Source of the DNA: Spirochaetales bacterium
GTDB taxonomy: Bacteria > Spirochaetota > Leptospiria > Leptospirales > Leptonemataceae
Length of the DNA: 64,000 nt
Assembly: GCA_015075425.1 (NCBI GenBank)
Contig: JABTUL010000001.1
Span: forward strand, 1,240,001 to 1,304,000
Direction of reading: 5' to 3'
Part shown: in pieces, positions 21,197 through 29,796 of the stretch
Numbering within the stretch: the first letter of the stretch is position 1
Layout of the letters: the number at the start of each line of letters is the position of its first letter
Translations under genes and position numbers: made by a program
The notes under the pieces: model-generated
Seen by the model: only the letters and a program-made list of their open reading frames with translations
Told to the model about the DNA's origin: nothing
The model's database searches: none

Positions 21197-22143
21197 AATT
21201 TACTTATTATATTGTTTTTTTTGTAAGTCTTTCAGGTCTACAACTGGGCGCGCGGGAAATCGACCTGAGCATCCGCAACGGAACCGTGCAAAGGCCGGCC
21301 CGGGTTGAAAAGCTTGAAGTGCTGCGTCTGGCAGAAGGAATGGAAATTGTGCAAACCATTGACCGCCCGGAGTCAAGTTTGAAACTAACACTGAAGACGC
21401 AGGAGCCGCATCTATTGCGGGCCACATTTGAAGGGGCCACATACAACAAAATGATTCCGCCACCTGCCGGGGAAGAAAAGGAAGCGCTCCAGGCAACCCT
21501 TGAAGTGTATGAGCGCGGCGCTCCTCTTGAGAAAATTCAGTCCACTGCCATTCTGCAACTGGTTAAGGAAGCGGGACAGATACGTATCGTTAAATTATAT
21601 GCTTTGCAGAATGACTCACGACAGGCTTTTGATCTGGAAGAGGGACCAGAGATCTACCTGCCTGAAAATGCCCGGGAAATTAGAGCATCGCTCAAGCATG
21701 GGGCGGAAGGCATGCCCGTGCCCATTTCTCTGGAAAAGAAAGGTTCGCACCAGGTTGTTCGTCGCACACTGCGTCCGGGTCGTTCAGAACTGGAGGTAGA
21801 GTATGTGGTTGCCGGGGATCGGTTTCTGGATGCCAGTCCGCCTTTTCAGGCCGCCCACAATTTTGTCCTGATCCTCTGGAAGCCCGCCGATGCCAGGCCC
21901 CGCCTGGAAAATGCAGCGCTTGAGGAACTCAGTATTCCAGGACTCGGTCCGGCTTTGCGCGCTTCCTATGGCAGCGCGCCGGTCTGGATTGTTATGGATC
22001 AGGGCGGCATCTTTCTGTCCACATTGTCCGGCATGGATCGCAATGCATTGTTTCCAGGCCGATGGGAAAGTGCCGTGGCCCTGATCGCCTTCAGTGCAGC
22101 CCTTCTGCTCCTGCTCTCCCTATTTGCCCTCCTGCGTAAATGA
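21193..22143 (+). CDS. Exported, C-terminally anchored protein in ccm cluster, unknown function
   Basis: About 316 residues from ATG 21193: signal peptide (YYIVFFVSLSG), a periplasmic beta-rich region of about 260 residues and a C-terminal membrane helix (about 292-312) followed by LRK. No Cys in the mature part. No family recognised. It overlaps both neighbours by four bases, so it is tied to the cytochrome c maturation genes by translation. A role in presenting apocytochrome or heme at the outer face of the inner membrane is possible but unproven. Confidence 0.75.
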   Translation: MKFTYYIVFFVSLSGLQLGAREIDLSIRNGTVQRPARVEKLEVLRLAEGMEIVQTIDRPESSLKLTLKTQEPHLLRATFEGATYNKMIPPPAGEEKEALQATLEVYERGAPLEKIQSTAILQLVKEAGQIRIVKLYALQNDSRQAFDLEEGPEIYLPENAREIRASLKHGAEGMPVPISLEKKGSHQVVRRTLRPGRSELEVEYVVAGDRFLDASPPFQAAHNFVLILWKPADARPRLENAALEELSIPGLGPALRASYGSAPVWIVMDQGGIFLSTLSGMDRNALFPGRWESAVALIAFSAALLLLLSLFALLRK

Positions 22144-22835
22144 TCTCCATACGCCACCTGAGCTATTCTCTGGGCGGGCGTTTCCTTCTTTATGATATAG
22201 ATCTCACCCTTTCTCTGGGAAGTATCAGTCTGCTACAGGGCGCAAACGGTGCCGGCAAATCGACCCTGCTCAAAGCTATGCTTCTGCCTGATCTATTTCC
22301 CGACGTTTTTCTACTGGGCGGTCGACCGCTGCGCCACTATAGCGATTGCCAGGCGATGCGCTCCCGCTGCGGGTATCTGGGCCACGAGCCTGGACTCTAT
22401 CTGGATCTAACCGCTGTACAGAATCTAAATTTTTTCCTGGGTCTTTGCGGGCAGAAGATTTCACGCAAGGCTCTGCTGGTGCACCTGGAAGAGGCTGGCC
22501 TTGAAGGGACCTGGAATCGGCCGGTACGTTACTTCTCCAGGGGAATGCAGCAACGGCTGGGTTTTTTACGACTTTTTCTTTGCGAACCGGATTTCCTTTT
22601 TATTGATGAACCCCTCAATTCACTGGACCGCAGCGGGGTTAGCTTCTTTCTGAATTGCTTGCAGCGCTGGAAGCGCGAGGACAGGCTGGCTCTGCTGGTT
22701 TCTCACAGCGACGAGGAACTGCTACCCGTTGTGGATCGGTTCCTCTTCATGCGTAACGGTCAGCTGGTTGCAGATCTAAAAAAGGAGCAATATACAGCCG
22801 CTGTGCGGGAAAAGGCTTTTGCCCTGATTTCATAA
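22140..22835 (+). CDS. ccmA: ABC transporter ATP-binding protein, CcmA-like
   Basis: 231 residues with Walker A GANGAGKST (about 35-43), signature YFSRGMQQRLGF (about 132-143), Walker B FLFIDEP (about 153-159) and a switch His (VSHSD). CcmA works with CcmB/CcmC to release holo-CcmE for heme delivery. The assignment rests on context, because small ABC ATPases look alike. No ccmB, ccmC or ccmE lies in this window; the next gene is a DUF218 protein. Confidence 0.8.
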   Translation: MISIRHLSYSLGGRFLLYDIDLTLSLGSISLLQGANGAGKSTLLKAMLLPDLFPDVFLLGGRPLRHYSDCQAMRSRCGYLGHEPGLYLDLTAVQNLNFFLGLCGQKISRKALLVHLEEAGLEGTWNRPVRYFSRGMQQRLGFLRLFLCEPDFLFIDEPLNSLDRSGVSFFLNCLQRWKREDRLALLVSHSDEELLPVVDRFLFMRNGQLVADLKKEQYTAAVREKAFALIS

Positions 22836-22838
22836 AAA

Positions 22839-23588
22839 ATGTTCTTTTACCTGTCTAAAATATTTGCGGCCTTCTTTTTTCCCTATCCGATTTTCCTTGT
22901 GCTGGCCTTCCTTGCTGCCTGGACGTTGCGCTACCGCTGGATCGGCAAAGCATTGATGATCTTTGCTGTGAGCTTGACTTTCCTTTCCACGGGCATTGTT
23001 TCCGGTTTTCTGATTGGCCGGCTGGAATCGGTCTATAGCAGGCCGCCCACAGTCGAGGCCGATGTGGCCGTTGTCCTTTCTGGAATGATCAATCCCCTGG
23101 CGGTTTCCGGGGATATGGAATTCATGGGGGCAGTGGACCGTATTCTTCTGGGAGAAAAGCTGCTGCGCCAGGGCAAAGTAGCCAACCTGATCCTGAGTGG
23201 TGGTTCGGGCCTGATGCTTTCCGGACAGAGCGAGGCGGAGTTGCTCAGGAACTGGCTCATCGACAGAGGCGTTCCAGCAGAGCAACTGATTCTGGATGCG
23301 TATTCGCGTAACACCGCAGAAAACGCCGCTGAAAGCGCGCGCATCATTCGCGAAAAAAAATTTCGCCGCGTTCTGCTCATTACGTCGGCATTTCATATGC
23401 TGCGCTCGGATCTCTCTTTTCAATCTCAAGGATTGACGGTTGTTCCCCTCCCTGTCGATTACTACGGCCTGTCCAGCTACCCATTCCCCGAAGCGTACGG
23501 ACCATCTCCTCAGAGCCTTTCTGTCAGTATGATTGCCTTTAAAGAGTTCGCCGGGCTTCTGGCCTACTATCTGGCCGGTTACATTTGA
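22839..23588 (+). CDS. YdcF/ElyC/SanA-family (DUF218) membrane protein
   Basis: 249 residues: two N-terminal helices (about 8-28 and 36-58) and a DUF218 domain with VVLSGM, ILSGGSGLM, SEAELLRNWLIDRGVP, SRNTAENA and ITSAFHMLRS, the usual order of conserved blocks. Family members such as ElyC are involved in envelope integrity and lipid-carrier metabolism. It follows ccmA after three bases but is not a known Ccm component. Confidence 0.85.
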   Translation: MFFYLSKIFAAFFFPYPIFLVLAFLAAWTLRYRWIGKALMIFAVSLTFLSTGIVSGFLIGRLESVYSRPPTVEADVAVVLSGMINPLAVSGDMEFMGAVDRILLGEKLLRQGKVANLILSGGSGLMLSGQSEAELLRNWLIDRGVPAEQLILDAYSRNTAENAAESARIIREKKFRRVLLITSAFHMLRSDLSFQSQGLTVVPLPVDYYGLSSYPFPEAYGPSPQSLSVSMIAFKEFAGLLAYYLAGYI

Positions 23589-23636
23589 TTTCGACTTTTG
23601 CTAACAAGAATTGACTTCTGTGTCCTCTTCCGTTAG

Positions 23637-24722
23637 ATGCTGCTGATGGAATTGCCCGATTCCCTGACAGCTCGATTGCGTGCCTTTCTCGAGGCCACGC
23701 CGGATATGCTGGTCCGCATCAACCGGGATGGTCTTTACCTGGATTACCAGACGGGCAGGGCAGTGGACCGGTTCATCCCCGAATCCGCCATAGGAACGTC
23801 GGTGAAGGATCATCTGCCCCCTGACGTGGCCAGGCTGGAACTTCTGCACATTGAAGAAACTCTGCGCACCGGCAGGGGGCAGACCTATGAGTATCAGCTG
23901 CCTGTCCAGGGCCAAACTCGTTACTATGAGGCCCGGACGGAAGTCAGTGGTCCGGATGAAGTTCTGATTGTGGTTCGGGACATTACAGATCGTAAGGAAA
24001 TGCAGGCTCAACTGGCCCGCACTTCCAAGATGATCACCATGGGAGAAATGGCTTCCGGTGTGGCTCATGAACTCAATCAACCTCTGCACATCATTCGTAT
24101 GGCAGCACAACTCATTGAAGACGCGGTACGCGAGGGCGATTGTACCACGGAATTTTTGCTCGAACGCACGGAGAGGATCATTGGTCAGGTGGATCGGGCC
24201 AGCGCTGTGATTAACAACTTACGCGTATTTGCTCATCGCACAAGCGACACCAGGCGATTTTTTGATCTCAATGAACCACTCAAAGAAGCCCTGAGCATGC
24301 TTTCGCGTCAGTTGCAAATTCATGAGATCTATCTGGATCTGCATCTGGCCGCCGAATTGCCTCCGGTAGCCGGAAGTCAATCTGGACTGGAGCAGGTTTT
24401 TATCAATGTCATACTCAATGCCCGGGATGCCCTGGAAAACCGGACAGCGGCCGATGCCCGTTTGAAGGTAACGACTCTATACGACCAGCCATCTGATGAA
24501 GTCATTGCTTGTTTTGAAAACAACGGCCCGCAGATCCCCGCCGATCAACTGGATCGTATCTTTGAGCCCTTCTACACCACGAAGGAAGTGGGGCAGGGAA
24601 CAGGCCTTGGACTCTCCCTTTCTTATGGCATTGTGCGCGATCATCAGGGTCATATAGACGTAAAAAGCGATGCAGAACGCACCGAGTTCCGGATTTGTCT
24701 GCCCGTGAAGAGGGAATCGTGA
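23637..24722 (+). CDS. Cytoplasmic sensor histidine kinase with PAS domain
   Basis: 361 residues without a membrane segment. PAS domain about 14-118, then HisKA with the phospho-acceptor in AHELNQPL (H144) and HATPase_c with NVILNARDAL (N box), TGLGLSLSYGI (G2) and a final beta strand. The ELNQPL form of the H box is typical of NtrB/DctB-like kinases. The stop overlaps the GTG start of the receiver protein, its likely partner. The PAS domain probably senses a cytoplasmic signal; ligand unknown. Confidence 0.9.
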   Translation: MLLMELPDSLTARLRAFLEATPDMLVRINRDGLYLDYQTGRAVDRFIPESAIGTSVKDHLPPDVARLELLHIEETLRTGRGQTYEYQLPVQGQTRYYEARTEVSGPDEVLIVVRDITDRKEMQAQLARTSKMITMGEMASGVAHELNQPLHIIRMAAQLIEDAVREGDCTTEFLLERTERIIGQVDRASAVINNLRVFAHRTSDTRRFFDLNEPLKEALSMLSRQLQIHEIYLDLHLAAELPPVAGSQSGLEQVFINVILNARDALENRTAADARLKVTTLYDQPSDEVIACFENNGPQIPADQLDRIFEPFYTTKEVGQGTGLGLSLSYGIVRDHQGHIDVKSDAERTEFRICLPVKRES

Positions 24723-25126
24723 AAGGGCGCATACTGATCATCGATGACGATGTCCATATCCTGGACGAGCTGTCCCTTTTTTTACGGCGTCATGGTTTTG
24801 AAGTGCTCACGGCAGCTCTGCCTGCCGTGGGTCTTGAAATCTTTTTGCAAAAGGAGGTCGATCTGGTGCTTCTTGACATGCGTATGCCAGGAATGGATGG
24901 CCGCGCTGTTATGGATGCCATAAGACAGACCGACCCCTACACGCAAATCATTCTGATCAGTGGCACCATCCACAACCGTGATGCGCTGGAATTGCTTTCC
25001 GCTGGCGCCTTTACTTTTTTCTCCAAGCCCCTGGATCTTTTTTTTCTGAAGCATACCATTGAAAGAGGTCTTGAGTTTACCCGTCTAAAAAAGGAGCTGG
25101 CTCAGTTGAAAGGAGAAACTATTTGA
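24719..25126 (+). CDS. Single-domain response regulator
   Basis: 135 residues: one receiver domain with the acidic pair IIDDD, phospho-acceptor D53 (LLDMRMPGMDG), ISG and the conserved Lys in FSKP (K103), then a short Lys-rich helix. No output domain. GTG 24719 is preferred (GAGG five bases upstream, GTGA overlap with the kinase stop) over an upstream TTG at 24695. It may act as phosphorelay intermediate or through protein contact, perhaps with the receiver-STAS protein encoded next. Confidence 0.88.
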   Translation: MKGRILIIDDDVHILDELSLFLRRHGFEVLTAALPAVGLEIFLQKEVDLVLLDMRMPGMDGRAVMDAIRQTDPYTQIILISGTIHNRDALELLSAGAFTFFSKPLDLFFLKHTIERGLEFTRLKKELAQLKGETI

Positions 25127-25157
25127 CACAGAGAGGAACTGTCAGCGCACTGGGGAC

Positions 25158-25919
25158 GTGTCCCACGATCTTCTGGTTGTCGATGATGAGCTGGAAATTT
25201 GTGGCGAGCTTTCCGTTTACTTCAATCGCAAAGGCTACCGCGTCCTTGCAACCTCTGATGCTACAGAAGCGCTCAAGCTCTACCGTCAGGAAAAGCCTGT
25301 AGTTGTTATTACCGATTACAGTATGCCGGAAATCAACGGCATAGAACTCTTAAAAAAAATCAAAGCGATCAACCGGATGGCTCAGGTCATCTTCGTCAGC
25401 GGTCGGGCCAGCATCCGTGTGGCTGTCGATGCCCTGAAGGCTGATGCCTTTGACTTTCTGGAAAAACCGGTGGACCTGACTTTGCTTGAGCGCAAGGTCA
25501 AAGAAGCCATGGAGCGGGTTCGCAGCGCGGCCGTGGAGCCTGTTCGCCGTGGCATTGCCATGGAGCATGAAACGACAACCGGTTTGAATCGCAGGATTTC
25601 TATTTTGACTCTACATGTGGATCTGGATGATTTTCAATCACCCAGAATCCAGGAAGCGTTTCGGGATATATTGCGGCAGAATGTTCTGGAAAAGGATATT
25701 GTTCTATCCTTACAAAATGTTAAATATATAAATAATGTGGGTCTGAACTTTCTGGTGGAGATGGTGAATCGGTTGAAAGATCGCAGTTTCCGTGTGGTGC
25801 TGACCGATCTGGGCAGCAACCTGGATCAGTATTTGCGGACCCTGGGTTACCACACCTTTTTCTGGATTGAATCGGGCTTGAAAACAGCGGTGGAAGCCCT
25901 GGATCAGGATCAGCGGTGA
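25158..25919 (+). CDS. Receiver-STAS fusion protein (response regulator with anti-sigma-antagonist-like output)
   Basis: 253 residues. Receiver domain about 4-120 with VVDDE, D53 (ITDYSMPEINGIE) and K103 (LEKPVD). After a linker, a STAS domain (about 145-250) has the strand-turn-helix VKYINNVGLNFLVEM. In SpoIIAA-type STAS domains the turn carries a phosphorylatable Ser (DSSG); here it reads N-N-V-G, so Ser/Thr phosphorylation at this place is impossible. The start is GTG 25158. A paralogue with the same two domains lies at 52807-53580. It follows the kinase and single receiver, so it probably belongs to that phospho-signalling pathway. Confidence 0.88.
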   Translation: MSHDLLVVDDELEICGELSVYFNRKGYRVLATSDATEALKLYRQEKPVVVITDYSMPEINGIELLKKIKAINRMAQVIFVSGRASIRVAVDALKADAFDFLEKPVDLTLLERKVKEAMERVRSAAVEPVRRGIAMEHETTTGLNRRISILTLHVDLDDFQSPRIQEAFRDILRQNVLEKDIVLSLQNVKYINNVGLNFLVEMVNRLKDRSFRVVLTDLGSNLDQYLRTLGYHTFFWIESGLKTAVEALDQDQR

Positions 25920-27070
25920 AAAAAATCGTTCTTTTATCCTTCTTTCTTATCTTTTCCTGCAAACCTGCGGGGCCGGCAAAAGTAAAGGAAAAGCCCCGTT
26001 CTGTTGACCCGGAGCTTACCGGACTTTCCCGCTACCTGGCCGGCAGAATGGACGCGACGCAGACAGGCTGGCCTGTGCAGGAGCCCGGCTACGCCTACCA
26101 CCGGCAGAATATGGAAAACCTCTGGAATCGAATGCAGGCCAATCATGTCAGCCACATTCGCCCCTGGCGCGATGAACACCTGGCAGACCGGACGGAAACG
26201 GTACTGTATTTTTTCAGTGGAGTGGATTGGCTCAATCTGTCTTTGTTCTTTCCTGACGCTCGCCGATATGTGATGATTTCCCTTGAGGAGCCAGGAGAGA
26301 TTCCGGACATCCGCGCCATGACGCCGCTTGCGCGCAACCAGGCGTTGCTGCGACTGTATGCGTCCATTGCCACTCTGGCCAATTACAATTATCTAATGAC
26401 ACAGAATATGCGCAGGCAACTGGCGACTAATTCGCTGCGCGGAGTCAAGGGCGTTTTGCTCATGCAGATGGGCCTGAAAGATCAGGAGCTTCTGGCTCTC
26501 GAGCGGGTAAAACTGAAGGGCGATGGCACGTTTGCGGTTTCCACGGAGACAAGCAACTACCTGGCCCCTTACACGCTCATGTCTTTGCAAAAAAATGTGG
26601 AGCACGAACCGGAAGGACTGCGCTTTTCCTTTCGCAATTCTGGTGAGACAGAGGAACGGGAGCTTATCTTTCTACGTCTCTGGATTTCCGATGATCTCTT
26701 AGCGGCCGGGACAGCCACAGAGGCATTTCTGACCCGGGTACCTTCCTTTTGCTATATGCTCAAATCAGCATCGTACTTTTTACACCGACCCCAGAGTGAA
26801 AAGCTGGCCCGATTTCTGGCTGGCCGGGCCACCTGCGGAATTCAGGATGATTCCGGTATTCCTTTCCGTTACTTTGATCCGCATACGACGGACCTGAAGC
26901 TATACGGCCTTTACTTCGCAGCAACACCGCTGGCTGACCAGCCTTTTCATCCCTCGCAGCCGGATTTGCGCCTGGCCTATAGCAAAGGGCCTGCCGGCCC
27001 GCTGCCCTTCCTCTATGGTTACGGTGGTTTACACGGCCGCTCCAATGTTCAAATTCTAAAAAAACGTTAG
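25916..27070 (+). CDS. Lipoprotein, unknown function
   Basis: 384 residues with a lipobox LIFSC about 15 residues in. The mature protein starts with a Lys-rich linker and then has Trp- and Tyr-rich mixed structure (DWLNLSLFFPDARRYVMISLEEPG). Two Cys later in the chain (SFCYML, RATCGIQ) could pair. The GTG start overlaps the stop of the receiver-STAS gene, so production is coupled to the signalling genes. No family recognised with confidence. Confidence 0.78.
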   Translation: MKKIVLLSFFLIFSCKPAGPAKVKEKPRSVDPELTGLSRYLAGRMDATQTGWPVQEPGYAYHRQNMENLWNRMQANHVSHIRPWRDEHLADRTETVLYFFSGVDWLNLSLFFPDARRYVMISLEEPGEIPDIRAMTPLARNQALLRLYASIATLANYNYLMTQNMRRQLATNSLRGVKGVLLMQMGLKDQELLALERVKLKGDGTFAVSTETSNYLAPYTLMSLQKNVEHEPEGLRFSFRNSGETEERELIFLRLWISDDLLAAGTATEAFLTRVPSFCYMLKSASYFLHRPQSEKLARFLAGRATCGIQDDSGIPFRYFDPHTTDLKLYGLYFAATPLADQPFHPSQPDLRLAYSKGPAGPLPFLYGYGGLHGRSNVQILKKR

Positions 27071-27077
27071 AGGTTAT

Positions 27078-27782
27078 ATGAGAAGAATTCTATTGCTTTG
27101 CCTTCTGAGCGTATCATGGAATGCAGTTGCAGCAGCCCGATCGGCTGGACTGGTAGTGCAGGTAAGTGGCAAGGTTTTCTTTATGCGTGGGGAGAAGCAG
27201 GTTGCTGTAAAAAATAAAGATATCATCGAAGAAAGCGATGTTTTACGGACAGAGAAAAATGGCCGGCTGACGCTACAATTCACCTCCGGTTTGATCTGTC
27301 AGGCGGCGGGCGATACAACTCTTGAGATCAAGCGGCTGCTGCAATTGACTCGCGGTAAATCCGTTCGCTTGAGTGTACGCGGCAATCTGGCCCTGCATGC
27401 GGAGGGGGACTATGCCGATCTGACCATAGATACGCCCACAGCGGTGGCTTCTGTGCGCGGAACGGAATTGATTGTTGAAGCGACAGATGAGCAGGCCGCA
27501 GTGCTTGTCAATTCCGGAACCGTGGATGTAAGCAATGCAAAAGGCAAATTCCGCACGGCAGTCAAAGCGGGAAACAAGGCCATCTGCACGGATGATGCAG
27601 TGCGTACGGAGATTCTGGACCGCTACGAAAAGCAAAAGTTTGCTATAATAGAACGTTTTATGAAATTCCGTGAGGCTCAGCTTGAGCGAGTCATAGAGGA
27701 ACGCCTGAAGCTCAAAGAAAAAGTGGAGCAACAAAAGACACAGGATCGTGAAAGGCTGGAGAAGGTAAAGAATCTGGAATGA
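27078..27782 (+). CDS. Exported FecR-domain protein with C-terminal coiled coil
   Basis: 234 residues: signal peptide (LLLCLLSVSWNAVAAA), then a FecR-type beta domain (VVQVSGKVFFMRG, the VLRTEKNGRLTLQF repeat, TPTAVASVRGTELIVE, VNSGTVDV) and a C-terminal highly charged helix of about 60 residues that should form a coiled coil. Leptospiral LipL45-type proteins have a FecR domain like this but with a lipobox, which is absent here. Its stop overlaps the aldo/keto reductase start (ATGA). Confidence 0.85.
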   Translation: MRRILLLCLLSVSWNAVAAARSAGLVVQVSGKVFFMRGEKQVAVKNKDIIEESDVLRTEKNGRLTLQFTSGLICQAAGDTTLEIKRLLQLTRGKSVRLSVRGNLALHAEGDYADLTIDTPTAVASVRGTELIVEATDEQAAVLVNSGTVDVSNAKGKFRTAVKAGNKAICTDDAVRTEILDRYEKQKFAIIERFMKFREAQLERVIEERLKLKEKVEQQKTQDRERLEKVKNLE

Positions 27783-28804
27783 ATGGTGTTTCTGTAACAG
27801 ACGATCCACGATTCAGTAAACTCATTTTTGGTGCCTGGGTTACCGGGGGATGGTACTGGGGCGGAGTCGATGATGCCCGGAGCCACAGAGCGCTGAAGCG
27901 GGCAAGAGAGCTGGGTATAACGGCCATCGATACAGCACCGATGTACGGTATGGGCCACAGCGAAGAAGTGATTGGTCGCTATTTCCAGAGTGAAGGCCCG
28001 GCAGAAAGAGAGAAATGGTTTGTGGCTACCAAATGCGGTCTTGTCTGGGATGGCGATGGAGGCAGTTCTTTTTTTGAAATACCCGCGGAACGCTCTCCTT
28101 CCGGCCGGCCGGTTACCGTTTACCGCAACCTGAGTAAACAGAGTATCCTCAGGGAATGTGAACAAAGTCTGGGACGACTGGGTGTGGAAGTCATTGACCT
28201 GTATCAGATTCACTGGCCGGATCCGTCTACCGGCCTTGACGAGGCCCTGGAAGCCTTGCAGATTCTCAAGCAAACGGGGAAAATCAGGCACGCCGGGGTC
28301 TGCAATTTCAGTGTGGAACAAATCCTGGCCTGGAAAAAATTGGCCGGGGATCTGCCACTGGCCAGCGACCAGGAAAAGTACAATCTTCTGGAGCGCAAAA
28401 TAGAGCAGGGCAACTTGCCGTATTCCCGGAAGAACAACCTGCCTCTTTTGGCCTACGGGCCGCTGGCCCAGGGGTTGCTGGCCGGCGGCTTTCTGAGACC
28501 CCGTGACCTGAGTGCTACGGATTATCGTCGTGACGCGCCGCTTTTTGAATCGACTTATGTAACGGGCGTCCATGAAAGACTCCGGCGATTGCAGGGTCTC
28601 ACAGAAAAGTATGAAGCTTCACTCTCTTGCATCTGCCTTGCCTGGGTTCTTTGCGCGCCCGGGGTATGCGCTGCTCTGGTGGGGCTACGTACGGAGGAGC
28701 AGGTAGAGGAGAATGCCGGGGCATTGTCTGTTAAGCTGACACAGGAGGACCGGAACTTCATGACCACGCTTTTTGCCGATGTGCCTTTTAAGGGAAGGTG
28801 GTGA
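27779..28804 (+). CDS. Aldo/keto reductase
   Basis: 341 residues with the AKR order: FGAWVTGGWYWGG near the N-terminus, GITAIDTAPMYGMGHSEEVI (catalytic Asp and Tyr), VATKCGLVW (catalytic Lys), YQIHWPDPST (catalytic His), GVCNFSVEQ and a C-terminal SCICLAWVL...VGLRTEEQVEEN. It reduces a carbonyl with NADPH in the cytoplasm; the substrate cannot be told. It is the last gene of the run that begins with the histidine kinase and ends at the terminator at 28832. Confidence 0.9.
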   Translation: MNGVSVTDDPRFSKLIFGAWVTGGWYWGGVDDARSHRALKRARELGITAIDTAPMYGMGHSEEVIGRYFQSEGPAEREKWFVATKCGLVWDGDGGSSFFEIPAERSPSGRPVTVYRNLSKQSILRECEQSLGRLGVEVIDLYQIHWPDPSTGLDEALEALQILKQTGKIRHAGVCNFSVEQILAWKKLAGDLPLASDQEKYNLLERKIEQGNLPYSRKNNLPLLAYGPLAQGLLAGGFLRPRDLSATDYRRDAPLFESTYVTGVHERLRRLQGLTEKYEASLSCICLAWVLCAPGVCAALVGLRTEEQVEENAGALSVKLTQEDRNFMTTLFADVPFKGRW

Positions 28805-28831
28805 CCGGAAGGCGGAAGGCCCGTGAAAAAT

Positions 28832-28870
28832 AAAAAGACCCCTGCCGGGAGCAGAGGTCTTTTTATTTTT
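28832..28870. terminator. Bidirectional rho-independent terminator
   Basis: AAAAAGACCCCTGC (28832-28845) pairs with GCAGAGGTCTTTTT (28851-28864), with one mismatch and a 5-base loop. It is followed by T-rich DNA on the plus strand and by T-rich DNA on the minus strand when read the other way. It separates the convergent aldo/keto reductase and flaB genes. Confidence 0.88.
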
Positions 28871-28892
28871 TATCTACTGTGGAGTTTTTTAT

Positions 28893-29741
28893 TTATCGGA
28901 GCAGCTGAAGAACAGTCTGCGACTTCATATTTGCCTGGGCAACCATCGCCGTTGCTGCTTGCAGCAGGATCTGGTAGCGAGTGAAGCTGGTCATCTGCTC
29001 TGCCATATCTGTATCGCGGATACGAGATTCAGCAGCCTGAATGTTTTCATAGGCATTCATCAGTCCCTTGGCAGCATGTTCCAGACGATTCTGGTAAGCA
29101 CCAAGGTCGGCTCTTTGCTTGGAGACGCGACGCAATGCTTCATCTGCCAGTCCAATCACACTGTTGGCTTTATCCGGAGTGCTGATGGATATAAAAGTCA
29201 ACACTGTCGGATTGCGTAATCCCAGCGCAGAAGTTGTCATGGTGTTGATGAAAACCCGCTCACGCTGGTGCATGTTGGGACCAATATGGAACCACATCGA
29301 GGCAGAAGGGTTGAGTCGGGCAAAAGCACCGGTCAGCATCTTCATTTTGTTGAATTCGGCCTGCGATGCAATCCGGTCAATCTCGTCAATAAGCTGAGAG
29401 ACTTCTACCTGGATTTGCTGGCGGTCCTCATCGGTATAGATACCGTTGGCAGCCTGCACGCCCAGAACACGAATTCTCTGCAGTATATCCTGTGTTTCCT
29501 GCAGGTAGCCTTCCGTGGTCTGGATGAAAGAAATTCCATCCTCCGCGTTACGCGTGGCCTGCCGCAAACCCTTTACCTGAGTCCGCATTTTCTCGGAAAC
29601 GGCCAGTCCGGCTGCATCGTCACCAGCGCGGTTGATCCGCATTCCCGAGGACAGCTTCTCAATGTCTTTCGACATATCAACTTCGTTGAACTTTAAAGCT
29701 CTATGCGCGTTGATAGCGCTGATGTTGTGGTTGATAATCAT
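28893..29741 (-). CDS. flaB: Flagellin core protein FlaB
   Basis: 282 residues. The N-terminal D0/D1 segment ([42 protein letters not shown]) and the C-terminal one ([32 protein letters not shown]) are typical flagellin, and the short middle with [13 protein letters not shown] is specific for spirochaetal FlaB. It forms the core of the periplasmic flagellar filament and has no signal peptide because it is exported by the flagellar secretion apparatus. A strong GGGAGGA lies six bases before ATG 29741. The leader has two hairpins with GGA loops. A terminator lies downstream. Confidence 0.95.
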   Translation of the reverse strand: MIINHNISAINAHRALKFNEVDMSKDIEKLSSGMRINRAGDDAAGLAVSEKMRTQVKGLRQATRNAEDGISFIQTTEGYLQETQDILQRIRVLGVQAANGIYTDEDRQQIQVEVSQLIDEIDRIASQAEFNKMKMLTGAFARLNPSASMWFHIGPNMHQRERVFINTMTTSALGLRNPTVLTFISISTPDKANSVIGLADEALRRVSKQRADLGAYQNRLEHAAKGLMNAYENIQAAESRIRDTDMAEQMTSFTRYQILLQAATAMVAQANMKSQTVLQLLR

Positions 29742-29743
29742 CT

Positions 29744-29796
29744 AGGGTCCTCCCTGAACCTGTTCTATCGTCTTGCGACCTGGACAATCCTTGTCC
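29744..29796 (-). promoter_or_regulatory. flaB leader with two GGA-loop hairpins, candidate CsrA sites
   Basis: In the flaB mRNA, GGACAA-GGA-UUGUCC (29796-29782) forms a perfect 6-bp stem with the loop GGA, and the sequence ACAAGGAUUGU is close to the CsrA consensus ACARGGAUGU. A second hairpin AGGG-AGGA-CCCU (29755-29744) has GGA in the loop and covers the Shine-Dalgarno. Two such sites, one over the ribosome-binding site, are how CsrA represses flagellin translation in Bacillus hag and Borrelia flaB. No csrA gene is in this window. Confidence 0.6.
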
